From Betaproteobacteria bacterium (GTDB lineage Bacteria > Pseudomonadota > Gammaproteobacteria > Burkholderiales > SG8-41): a stretch of 20,945 nucleotides of DNA. The DNA lies in assembly GCA_025353085.1 (NCBI GenBank), contig JANXRI010000265.1, positions 1-20,945 of the forward strand, given 5' to 3'. The number at the start of each line of letters is the position of its first letter. Position 1 is the first letter of the stretch. The notes under the pieces are model-generated. The model saw only the letters and a list, made by a program, of their open reading frames with translations. It did not search any database and was not told where the DNA came from. Shown piece after piece: positions 7,252 to 15,066 of this stretch. The position numbers were made by a program, and so were the translations under genes.

Positions 7252-8219
7252 TGAACGGCATTGCGCGCACAGCGATCATAGTCTGCGGCGTGCTGGCCGC
7301 GGTGGGAGCGTGCGCGCAGGAGTTTCCCGCCAAACCACTGCGCCTTATAGTGCCGCTGTTACCCGGCTCTGGAACCGACGTGGTCGCGCGCACGTTCGCC
7401 AATGCATTTTCACAGGCACTCGGCCAGCAGGTGGTGGTCGAGAACAAGGCGGGCGCGGCGACCGCGCTCGGCGCCAACTTCGTCGTGAGGAGCACGCCCG
7501 ACGGCTACACGCTCCTGGTAGCGACTACGAGTACGCTCGCGGTGTTGCCGACTGTGCAGTCGACGCCCTACGACACCGTGAAGGATCTCGCGCCGATCGC
7601 CGCTTTCTCCACTGCGCCTTTCGTGCTTTGCGTCTCGGCAGATTCGCGTTTTAAGACGCTCGTTGATCTGATTGCGACCGCGAAGGCCGAGCCTGGAAAA
7701 CTCACCTATGCGTCGAGCGGCACCGGCACGATGACGCAGATGGCCGTCGAACTTGTCAGCGTGGTCGCTAAAATTAATCTGTTGCACGTGCCGTACAAGG
7801 GCGTGACCGGCGCTTACCCGGACGTGCTCGGCGGCCGCATTGATTTGATCGCCGATGCACCCGCTTCGACGCTGCCGCAAATCAAAGCCAACAGATTTCG
7901 CGCGCTTGCCGTGACCGGCGCGCGGCGCAGCCCGATGCTGCCCGACGTATTAACCGTCGCCGAAGCGGGCCTGAAAGGCGCCGAAGCTGTATTCGTCACG
8001 GGAATCCTCGCGCCGTCCGGCACGCCCAGGACCGTGCTGACCCGGTTGCAGAACGCGGCGCTCAAAGTCGCGCAAAGCGCCGAATTCCGCGAATTTCTCG
8101 CGCAGCAGGGTTACGAGCCGTTGTCCGCCAATGCCGCCGATTTCAGCCAGCATGTGAAGGACGGCCTCGTTAAATGGGCGGCCGTCGTCAGGGAGCGCAA
8201 CATCAAGGTTGAGCAGTAA
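7251..8219 (+). CDS. Bug (TctC-type) periplasmic solute-binding protein
   Basis: A 322-residue protein. The signal peptide MNGIARTAIIVCGVLAAVGA is followed by CAQEFPAKPLRLIVPLLPGSGTD, the Bug N-terminal block. VGAC could also act as a weak lipobox. Further blocks: VVVENKAGAATALG, TPDGYTLLVATT, PYDTVKDLAPIAA, YASSGTGTMTQMAVELV, LLHVPYKGV and the C-terminal LVKWAAVVRERNIKVEQ. Compared with its neighbours, the VDNRPGA loop is changed to VENKAGA, which may alter ligand preference. The ATG overlaps the TAA of the amidohydrolase by one base, so the two are translationally coupled; a link between the hydrolase product or substrate and this binding protein is likely but unproven. Confidence 0.93.
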   Translation: MNGIARTAIIVCGVLAAVGACAQEFPAKPLRLIVPLLPGSGTDVVARTFANAFSQALGQQVVVENKAGAATALGANFVVRSTPDGYTLLVATTSTLAVLPTVQSTPYDTVKDLAPIAAFSTAPFVLCVSADSRFKTLVDLIATAKAEPGKLTYASSGTGTMTQMAVELVSVVAKINLLHVPYKGVTGAYPDVLGGRIDLIADAPASTLPQIKANRFRALAVTGARRSPMLPDVLTVAEAGLKGAEAVFVTGILAPSGTPRTVLTRLQNAALKVAQSAEFREFLAQQGYEPLSANAADFSQHVKDGLVKWAAVVRERNIKVEQ

Positions 8220-8230
8220 CGGTCACTCGC

Positions 8231-8243
8231 GGCGTGCCACGCC
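8231..8243. other. small GC hairpin in the Bug intergenic gap
   Basis: GGCGT, loop GCC, ACGCC form a 5-bp stem 11 bases after the stop at 8219, followed further on by a run of A. It could protect or attenuate the operon transcript, but it is too short to call a terminator. Confidence 0.2.
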
Positions 8244-8271
8244 CGCAGTTTGAAAAAAATCAGGAGGAACC

Positions 8272-9233
8272 ATGCATCGCGTAAAAATTTGTCTGCCGGT
8301 TTTGTTGTTTGCGCTGAACGCGAGCGAAACGGCCGTCGCCCAGACTTTTCCCGATAAGCCCATTCGAGTGCTCGTGCCGTTCGCGGCCGGCAGCGGCACC
8401 GATATCCTCGCTCGCATTGTCACCGATGAAATGCGCGCCTCAATGGGGGCGAATTTCGTGATCGACAACCGCGCAGGCGCGTCGGGCCAGATCGCGGCGG
8501 AGGTAGTCGCGAAAGCGAACCCGGACGGCTATACGCTGTTCCTCTCGACCAACACGCCACATTCGGCCAATCCATTCCTTTTCAAGAAGATCAATTACGA
8601 TCCGGTCAAGGATTTCGACGCGGTCGCGCGCATGATTTATTTCGTTTTCATCCTTGTCGTAAATCCGAACACCAACATCAAGACCGTATCCGATCTGATT
8701 GCCAATGTAAAAGCCAACCCCGGCAAGACTTCGTACGCGTTCGGCAACAGCACGGGACAAGTCAATGGCGCCTACTTTGTCAGCGCCGCGAAACTCGATT
8801 CGCTGGCGGTTCCTTACAAGAGCACGCCGCCCGCGATGACCGATCTGATCGCGGGGCAGGTTCAGTTCATGTTTGTCGATGCGGCATCGAGCCAGGGTCA
8901 CGTGAAATCCGGACGTCTGCGCGCGATTGCGGTGATGTCGGACAAGCGATGGGACGTGCTGCCCGATCTGCCAGGCGTCGGCGAAACCGTGCCGGGCTTC
9001 GACACGGTACCGTGGCGGGTATGTTCGCGCCGGCAAAAACGCCGAAGGCCGTCATCAATAAGCTGAATGCCGAGATCGTCAAAGCGATCAACAAGCCGGC
9101 GATCAATCAGCGTCTCGCGGACATCGGCCTCGCACCGGGCCCAAGCACGCCGCTGGAACTCGACCGCTTCGTTAAAGAGCAACTCGGCGCGTGGGGCAAG
9201 AAGATCAAGGACGCGGGGATACAGCCGGAATAG
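8272..9233 (+). pseudogene. Bug (TctC-type) solute-binding protein, broken by a one-base deletion
   Basis: The gene starts well: AGGAGG five bases before the ATG, signal peptide ending near TAVAQ, then TFPDKPIRVLVPFAAGSGTD, VIDNRAGASGQIA, NPDGYTLFLS and LAVPYKSTPPAMTDLIAGQVQ. After GFDTVPW the frame turns into a Cys/Arg-rich tail ending at a stop before 9067. The correct C-terminus (AGMFAPAKTPKAVINKLNAE to KKIKDAGIQPE) continues in another frame from 9015. Restoring one G after TGG at 9013-9015 would give a continuous protein of about 320 residues, the family length. As the sequence stands the product loses its C-terminal quarter. A real frameshift mutation or a homopolymer sequencing or assembly error are both possible. 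Confidence 0.85.
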
Positions 9234-9368
9234 GACAGGCTGTCACATTTTGGCAGATGCGTGGAAGACTCCAACTGACCTATGAGCGCCCGAACGTGAG
9301 CGACGCGTTTGCTTCAAGCCTTCGCGCCTGGGTCTGCGCTCGCGCGCCACGACTGGAACATCATAGTC

Positions 9369-10335
9369 ATGCATATCGGCATCGCCGCACATAGTTGCAT
9401 CGCCCTGTCGCTCGCAACGGCAGCCGCCTCGGCACAGACGTATCCGTCCAAGCCCGTCCGGATGCTGATCGGTTTCGCCGCGGGCGGCGGCGCGGACATT
9501 GTCGCGCGCTCGCTCGCTCCACGGCTCACCGGAGGCGCTCGGCCAGCAGATGATCGCCGACAACCGGCCGGGCGCAAACGGCATCATCGCGGCAGAGCTC
9601 GCGGCCAAGGCGCCGCCTGACGGTTACACGCTGCTCGTGGCGCCCGGCAATTACGCTTTCGCGCCGGCGATGTACGCGAAGCTGTCATTCGACATGGCAA
9701 GCGCGTTCGCGCCGGTCAGCAAGCTCGCTGCGACGCCGTTGCTGGTCGTCGTACATCCTTCTCTGCCGGTGAAGAACATTGCGCAGCTCGTCGCTCTGGC
9801 TAAATCGCGGCCCGGCAAGCTCGCCTATGCATCGGGTGGTATCGGCGGCTCCGCGCATCTGGCGACCGAGCTCTTTCGCTCGCTCACACGGGTCGACATG
9901 GTGCATATACCTTACAAAGGCTCGGGTGCCGCGATCGCCGATCTGATCGGCGGGCAGGTGTCGCTATGTTTCTGCACGCTGCCATCGGTGCTGCAGCATG
10001 CAAAAAGCGGACGGTTGCGCGCGCTTGCCGTCACCACCGTGCTGCGCACACCCGCCGCGCCGGATATACCGACGGTGGCTGAAGCCGGCGTTCCCCACTA
10101 CGAGATGAGCCAGTGGTACGGGCTGCTCGCGCCGGCCGGTACTCCGGCGCCTGTCATCGAGCACTTGAATGTCGAAATCGGCAAAGCATTGAGGCATCCC
10201 GACGTCATCAGCCGCCTCCAGAACGAAGGCGCTGATCCGGCTGCGAGCTCGCCGCAGGAATTCGGCGCGTTTTTTACCGCGGAAATCGCTAAATGGACGC
10301 GGATCGTGCAGAAAGCGGCCATCAGGGCGGACTAA
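9369..10335 (+). pseudogene. Bug (TctC-type) solute-binding protein, broken by a one-base insertion
   Basis: The frame from the ATG at 9369 gives a signal peptide and TYPSKPVRMLIGFAAGGGADIVARSLAPRLT, then loses family sequence. From GAG at 9532 a different frame resumes with EALGQQMIADNRPGANGIIA and runs intact to VQKAAIRAD at 10335, with PPDGYTLLVAPGNY, YASGGIGGSAHLATELFRS and MVHIPYKGSGAAIADLIGG in order. Removing one G at 9531-9532 would restore about 321 residues. No good Shine-Dalgarno precedes 9369. The C-terminal frame could only start at an internal codon (GTG-type start near 9499) and would lack a signal peptide, so expression of a working protein is doubtful unless the indel is an artefact. 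Confidence 0.83.
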
Positions 10336-10564
10336 TCACAACGCGTATGCGCCGTTAGATGCACCAGCGAAAAATAAGCAATTCGTTGCACAGTAAAGAC
10401 GCTTCTGGCGATCGGCGCCAGGTTGCTGTTTCATGGCGTGGCCCATCGCGTGGGCCCGGGGCCGGAAAAAAGCCGCCGGCTGAAGTTTAGTCCTACGCCA
10501 GTTTCAGACAGCTTCCGAAGGAATTGGGCACCATAAACCGCTAGCCTCTCGCGTAGAGGTAGCC
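10336..10564. other. intergenic region with hairpins between the Bug array and the AsmA gene
   Basis: No gene is supported. GGCCCA, loop TCGCG, TGGGCC at 10440-10456 is a perfect 6-bp stem, followed by a GCCGG/CCGGC pairing around an A-run (10461-10480). Together they may end Bug transcription, although no T-run follows. A second small hairpin at 10545-10559 is listed separately. Confidence 0.35.
10545..10559 (+). promoter_or_regulatory. hairpin sequestering the ribosome binding site of the AsmA gene
   Basis: CCTCT, loop CGCGT, AGAGG form a 5-bp stem whose right arm is the Shine-Dalgarno AGAGGT located five bases before the ATG at 10565. Pairing would hide the ribosome binding site and could damp translation. 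The stem is short, so this may be chance. Confidence 0.35.
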
Positions 10565-12562
10565 ATGCCACGAGAAGTTTTTCGCAAGGGTCTTCCCGCG
10601 CGGCGCCGCGCGCACGGCGTACTGCTGGGTTTGCTCGCGGCCATTGTCGCGGGCGTGCTGGTTTTCGACTGGGACTGGTTACGCGGGCCGTTGGTAAACC
10701 ACCTCACAAAAAAATCGGGTCGCGAGATTCGCATTGAGCATCTCGATGTTGAATTCGGATGGCCGATTGCACCGACGGTGCGATTGCGCGGCGTTTATGT
10801 CGAGAACGCGCAATGGGCGACGCGTCAGCCCATGGCGATTGCGCGCGAGGCGGTGTTCACGTTCGCGTCGCATAGTCTCTGGTCGCCGATCACGCAGATG
10901 ACGCGCGTGGTATTGGTCGATGCCGACATCAGCATGGAAAGAAAAACGGACGGATTGCGCAACTGGCGTCTCCTCAACCCGGAAGACCGCGGGCCGGGCG
11001 CTGTCCGCGTCATGACGCTCGAGGCGAAGCGCTCCAGGTTTCACTTCATCAACGAGGGCATCGATTTTGAAATCGTCGCTGAAACCACAGTCGCGGATGC
11101 CGACGCAGAGGTGCAGCACGCTGAAAATTCGTTGCGAAACAATTTAACCGTCAGAGGCAAATATCAGGGCAGCGGGTTTGCGGGCGCTGCGCGCATCGGT
11201 AACTTCATGAGTTTTCGCCAGTCGGGTGAGTGGTTCCCGATGCGCGGCCACCTGACCGCCGGCAAGACGCGGCTCGATTTCGACGGAAAATTCGCTGATC
11301 TCTTCGATCTCGGCCCGGTCGATGCGCAGATGCGTTTGACCGGCGCGACACTTTCTCAGATCCACCCGTTTCTCAAAATCAAGCCGCCGGCGTCCCGTCC
11401 GTACCAACTCGAAGCGCACGTCACGCAATTGGACGACAAATACGCGTTTGCTCAGCTTAAGGGAAAAGTCGGCGATTCGGACATCGCGGGTGAAGCCACT
11501 TATGATCGCAAGCCCGGGCGGCCGATGGTGACCGCTAAGCTGCACAGTGGCTCGGCCGAGCTTGCAGACCTGCTGTTTCTTGCAGGCATGGACTATCGGT
11601 CGGCGCCGGGCCAGCGTGGCTCTGCGCGCGCGTCGAAGCCGGGGGCTGCAGAAACCGACGCGGCAGACCGCACGGCGGCAGCCGGAACCAGCGAGCGCGT
11701 ATTTTCAGAGCGCGCCATAAACACCGACGCACTCAAAAAATTCGATGCGCATATGGAGCTCAATGTTAAGAAGCTGCGGGCTGCCGCAGTACCGGTCGAC
11801 AGCCTGCAACTATCGGTAGATCTCGACGACGGCGTGCTCAAAGTGAGCGGACTTGATCTCGGCGCGATCGGCGGTCATATCGCCGGCTCACTGACATTCG
11901 ACGCCAGTGCCACACTTTCCGAAGCACGCGCAAGTCTCGACGCGCGCAATTTGAGGCTTGAGCGCCTCATGCCGCCGCAACCGTCAGCGGTGCCGAGCGA
12001 GGCCGGAATCCGCGCGCAATTGAAAATCAGCGGTCGCGGCAAATCACTCGCGGTCATGGTGGCGAGCGCCAACGGAACGCTGATCGTGATCGTCGACGGC
12101 GGCAGCATTTCAAATTTAGTGGACGCCAAGCTCGGTTTGAATCTCGGCAAAGTTTTAGGTCTGCGGTTCGGCGGCGATCGTGCGATCGCGCTTCACTGCG
12201 GCGCGACTGCATTCGATTTCCGTAACGGAGTCGGTAAATCGCAGGCGCTGGTGCTCGAAACCGAGCAGACACATACCGATGGCGCTGGCACCATCGATTT
12301 GCGCGAGCAAAACTTCGAACTGCTGCTGACGCCTCAGCCGAAAAAGCCCGGACTGTTTACGCTCAATTCGTCAATCCGCGTGCAGGGCGCATTCAAGAAC
12401 GCGCGCTTCAAGATCGACGATCGCGTGCCGCTTAGAAATGGCGGCGCCGTAACAGCGCCCGCATCGATCGCGACACTATTCCGCCCGCTGCTGAAGGAAC
12501 GCGGCGCCAACAGTTTATGCGCGCAAGTGCTGGCGCCCGCGCGTACTGCAACGGCGCGATGA
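10565..12562 (+). CDS. AsmA-family protein (inner-membrane-anchored, periplasmic)
   Basis: A 665-residue protein. Arg/Lys-rich residues 1-17 precede one membrane segment (about 18-35, VLLGLLAAIVAGVLVFDWDW), after which the chain should lie in the periplasm. The block LRGPLVNHLTKKSGREIRIEHLDVEFG and the following VRLRGVYVENAQWA are the AsmA N-terminal signature. The C-terminal half has the AsmA-like repeats of long beta-strands, for example LRAAAVPVDSLQLSVDLDDG and IDLREQNFELLLTPQPKKPG. AsmA-like proteins belong with the bridge-like lipid-transfer proteins and affect outer-membrane lipid homeostasis. A low-complexity Ala/Arg/Ser-rich linker (about residues 345-380) splits the two halves. The gene appears unrelated to the transporter clusters around it and converges with the amidase gene, 12 bp apart. 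Confidence 0.9.
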   Translation: MPREVFRKGLPARRRAHGVLLGLLAAIVAGVLVFDWDWLRGPLVNHLTKKSGREIRIEHLDVEFGWPIAPTVRLRGVYVENAQWATRQPMAIAREAVFTFASHSLWSPITQMTRVVLVDADISMERKTDGLRNWRLLNPEDRGPGAVRVMTLEAKRSRFHFINEGIDFEIVAETTVADADAEVQHAENSLRNNLTVRGKYQGSGFAGAARIGNFMSFRQSGEWFPMRGHLTAGKTRLDFDGKFADLFDLGPVDAQMRLTGATLSQIHPFLKIKPPASRPYQLEAHVTQLDDKYAFAQLKGKVGDSDIAGEATYDRKPGRPMVTAKLHSGSAELADLLFLAGMDYRSAPGQRGSARASKPGAAETDAADRTAAAGTSERVFSERAINTDALKKFDAHMELNVKKLRAAAVPVDSLQLSVDLDDGVLKVSGLDLGAIGGHIAGSLTFDASATLSEARASLDARNLRLERLMPPQPSAVPSEAGIRAQLKISGRGKSLAVMVASANGTLIVIVDGGSISNLVDAKLGLNLGKVLGLRFGGDRAIALHCGATAFDFRNGVGKSQALVLETEQTHTDGAGTIDLREQNFELLLTPQPKKPGLFTLNSSIRVQGAFKNARFKIDDRVPLRNGGAVTAPASIATLFRPLLKERGANSLCAQVLAPARTATAR

Positions 12563-12574
12563 TCGAGCCATGAC

Positions 12575-13936
12575 CTAACCGGCTGCCAGCGCCTGCATGA
12601 CCCAGTGCGCAGTCGAGCAGAGATTGTCGTCATGGTGTTCAAGGCCAAGCAGTTGCAATCCGAACGGCAAGCCGTCTGCGTTCATCACCGGCAACGAGAA
12701 CGCCGGAAACCCCAGCCACGAGCCCGGCACGATGAAAGAGCGGCTGCCGCTGAATTCGAAACCCTCGATAGCCGGACCGGAGGAGGCGAGTGTCACGTAT
12801 GCGTCGGCGCCCACCGCGGCAGCTAGTTCGCGGCATTGCGCGCGAATCGAGCGACGTTTCTCCAGCACGGCGAGGTAATCGGCCGGCGACATTTTCGCCG
12901 CGCGCTCGAGCAGGCCATGAATGCGTTGGCCGATTTGCTTGCCGTAGCGCGCGATGTAATCCTGAAACGGCCATTTCATTTCATAGGCGACGATGTCGAG
13001 CGCCGAATCGACATCGCGCTCGAGCGCTGCTTCGAACGCGGCGACGCGCGGCTCGTTGTCCTTGCTCACGATTTCGACGCCGGCCGCGGTCAACGATTCA
13101 ATCACTTCCTCGAACGCTGCTGCCGTGTTCGAGTCGATTTCAGTCCAGCCGCGCGTGTAAAGGCGGATCAATTTTCGCGGCTGCACTGCAATCGGCAGGC
13201 TCTCGCCGGCGCCATTCATGAAGCCATAGCCGGGACTGCCGATGCCGAGCGAAATCTGCGACGCGACGCGCCATACATCGCCGAGGGTTGCGCCGATGAT
13301 GCCGAGGTGATCGGTGGTCGCCGACAGGGGGTGGATACCCGCCATATTGAGCGCCCCTACCGTGGGCTTGAAACCCACCGCGCCGCAATACGAAGCCGGT
13401 CGCAAGGTCGAGCCCTGGGTCTGAGTGCCGAGACCGACCGGCATCATGCCCGAGCCCACCGCCGCTGCCGTGCCGCTCGATGACCCGCCCGGCGTGCGGC
13501 TCGCGTCGAACGGGTTGGTCGTCGGCCCGGAATAGCCAATCGCAAATTCCGTAGTGACGGTTTTGCCGAAAATTATCGCGCCGCCCTGGCGCAGCGCCTG
13601 CACACACGCCGCATCCTGGCCGGATTGCCAGCCTTTAAATACGGGAGAGTTCATCTGCGTCGGCATGTCTTTGGTCGCCATGATGTCCTTGATGCCGACC
13701 GGGCAACCGTCAACGAGCGAAAGCGGCTGGCCGGCCCGGTAGCGTTTGGTCGACGCGTCCGCGGCCGTGCGTGCCGCTTTGCGGTCGAGCGTGACGAACG
13801 CTTTGACGCGGGCTTCGTACTGGTTGACGTTGGCGATGCAGCGCTCGAGAAAGTCGCGTGGCGTTTGCCTGCCCGACTTGAAATCAGCGACGGCGCGCGC
13901 GAACGAAACGATATAAGGATTACGCCATGCTTTCAT
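12575..13936 (-). CDS. amidase signature family hydrolase
   Basis: A 453-residue protein of the amidase signature family. The Ser-cisSer-Lys triad can be placed: Lys83 in GIKDI, cis-Ser152 in GGSSSGTAAAV and the nucleophile Ser176 in TQTQGSTLRPAS. The spacings of 69 and 24 residues match malonamidase E2-type enzymes. The family hydrolyses carboxamides to acid and ammonia and includes the GatA subunit, but no gatB or gatC is nearby and the C-terminal region is not GatA-like, so a catabolic amidase is more likely. The ATG at 13936 is preceded by GGAAG. It is transcribed divergently from three Bug genes, suggesting that the amide or the acid produced is a substrate of that uptake set. Confidence 0.92.
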   Translation of the reverse strand: MKAWRNPYIVSFARAVADFKSGRQTPRDFLERCIANVNQYEARVKAFVTLDRKAARTAADASTKRYRAGQPLSLVDGCPVGIKDIMATKDMPTQMNSPVFKGWQSGQDAACVQALRQGGAIIFGKTVTTEFAIGYSGPTTNPFDASRTPGGSSSGTAAAVGSGMMPVGLGTQTQGSTLRPASYCGAVGFKPTVGALNMAGIHPLSATTDHLGIIGATLGDVWRVASQISLGIGSPGYGFMNGAGESLPIAVQPRKLIRLYTRGWTEIDSNTAAAFEEVIESLTAAGVEIVSKDNEPRVAAFEAALERDVDSALDIVAYEMKWPFQDYIARYGKQIGQRIHGLLERAAKMSPADYLAVLEKRRSIRAQCRELAAAVGADAYVTLASSGPAIEGFEFSGSRSFIVPGSWLGFPAFSLPVMNADGLPFGLQLLGLEHHDDNLCSTAHWVMQALAAG

Positions 13937-13974
13937 GTCGGAACTTCCGTTGATGGAAACGCTGGTTGGCCGAT

Positions 13975-13983
13975 TGCTATAAT
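13975..13983 (+). promoter_or_regulatory. extended -10 promoter for the three-gene Bug cluster
   Basis: TGCTATAAT is an extended -10 element (TGn followed by the consensus TATAAT). The best -35-like hexamer, TTGATG at 13950-13955, has a 22-bp spacer, so the extended -10 probably carries recognition. Initiation would fall near 13990, about 60 bases before the Bug start at 14053. Confidence 0.6.
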
Positions 13984-14001
13984 GAAGCCGCCAGAATCGG
14001 T

Positions 14002-14016
14002 GAGCAAATTTTGCTC
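14002..14016. promoter_or_regulatory. perfect 15-bp inverted repeat, candidate operator
   Basis: GAGCAAA, central T, TTTGCTC is a perfect inverted repeat just downstream of the predicted transcription start of the Bug cluster and within the amidase-Bug divergent gap. The position fits a repressor site. No regulator gene is in the window. Confidence 0.5.
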
Positions 14017-14052
14017 TCTCAAATTTTACCTGAATGCAAAAGGACGCATGGT

Positions 14053-15018
14053 ATGAAGCTTGGCCTGCTGGTGCTCTCTGTGGTGGCGCTCACGAGTGCG
14101 TGCGCCGCCCCACTCGCGCAGGGTTACCCGCTGCGGCCAATTCGTCTCATTCTTGGTTTTGCACCGGGCGGCAGCACCGATCTCGTGGCGCGGGTCGTCG
14201 CGCAAAAGATGGCCGAAACATGGGGGCAGCAGGTAGTCGTCGACAACCGCCCCGGCGCCAACGGCATGATAGGCGCGGACCTTGTCGCGAAAGCGATCCC
14301 CGATGGTTACAGTGTGCTGCTTTCCAGCATCGGGCCGATGGCAATCAACGCGAGCCTGTACAAAATGCCCTACGACATCGTGGCCGATTTCGCGCCGATT
14401 ACTTACACGGGCAATGTCACCAATCTACTGGTGGTGCACCCGAGCGTGGCAGCGACCAATGTGAAAGAGTTGATCGCGCTTGCTAAAGCGCAGCCCGGCA
14501 AACTCACGTTCGGCTCGAGCGGCACCGGTGGTGCGCCGCATATGGCGGTCGAACTATTCAGGATACTGGCCGCCGTGAACGTCGTGCACGTGCCGTATAA
14601 AGGCGGCGGGCCGGCCATGGCCGACCTCGTCGGCGGCCAGATTGCAGGCAGTTTTGCGAGCATGCCGTCGGCGATCCCATTCGTGCGTGCCGGCAAGTTG
14701 CGCGCATTAGCAGTCACTGCACTCAAGCGCTCGCCCGCCGAACCGCAGGTGCCGACGATATCCGAAGCAGGCATTCCCGGCTTCTCGGTGCTCGACTGGC
14801 AGGGCTTGTTCACGACCGCGAAAACCCCGCCTGCGATCGTCAACAAGTTAAACGGTGAAGTCGTTCGCATACTCAAGTTGCCGGATATCGTCGATAGACT
14901 CGCGATTGCCGGCGTGGAAATTCAAACCACTACGCCAAAAGAATGGGGTGACTTCGTTAAGTCGGAAATCGCCAAGTGGGGCAAGGTCGTTAAAGATGCG
15001 GGCGTTAAAGTTGAGTAG
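14053..15018 (+). CDS. Bug (TctC-type) periplasmic solute-binding protein
   Basis: A 321-residue protein and the first of three consecutive Bug genes. The signal peptide MKLGLLVLSVVALTSACAA is followed by GYPLRPIRLILGFAPGGSTD. Other blocks: VVVDNRPGANGMIG, IPDGYSVLLSS, PYDIVADFAPITY, FGSSGTGGAPHMAVELFR, VVHVPYKGGGPAMADLVGGQ and the C-terminal EIAKWGKVVKDAGVKVE. The start at 14053 is chosen over the longer frame from 13966 because it begins the signal peptide and has AAGGA upstream; the longer frame would also run across the promoter and the inverted repeat. Divergence from the amidase suggests, without proof, that the ligand is an amide or the acid derived from it. Confidence 0.94.
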   Translation: MKLGLLVLSVVALTSACAAPLAQGYPLRPIRLILGFAPGGSTDLVARVVAQKMAETWGQQVVVDNRPGANGMIGADLVAKAIPDGYSVLLSSIGPMAINASLYKMPYDIVADFAPITYTGNVTNLLVVHPSVAATNVKELIALAKAQPGKLTFGSSGTGGAPHMAVELFRILAAVNVVHVPYKGGGPAMADLVGGQIAGSFASMPSAIPFVRAGKLRALAVTALKRSPAEPQVPTISEAGIPGFSVLDWQGLFTTAKTPPAIVNKLNGEVVRILKLPDIVDRLAIAGVEIQTTTPKEWGDFVKSEIAKWGKVVKDAGVKVE

Positions 15019-15019
15019 T

Positions 15020-15041
15020 AGTCGATTAGCAGTCGAGTAGC
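15020..15041. repeat. short direct repeat between two Bug genes
   Basis: Two adjacent 11-bp units, AGTCGATTAGC and AGTCGAGTAGC, differ at one base and begin right after the stop of the first Bug gene. They are probably a slippage product. Confidence 0.5.
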
Positions 15042-15066
15042 CAAACAATAACGAGGAGCGGCAGCA

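Noticed and set aside
8440..9036. Minus-strand open frame of about 198 codons across a Bug gene
   Set aside because: It lies opposite clear Bug coding sequence and has an Arg-rich, family-less translation.
9005..9540. Programmed ribosomal frameshifting in the two broken Bug genes
   Set aside because: No slippery heptamer or downstream structure is apparent and the other five Bug genes need no shift; mutation or sequencing error is simpler.
12575..13936. GatA subunit of the tRNA amidotransferase
   Set aside because: The signature triad is shared by the whole family, but there is no gatB or gatC neighbour and the genomic context is catabolic.
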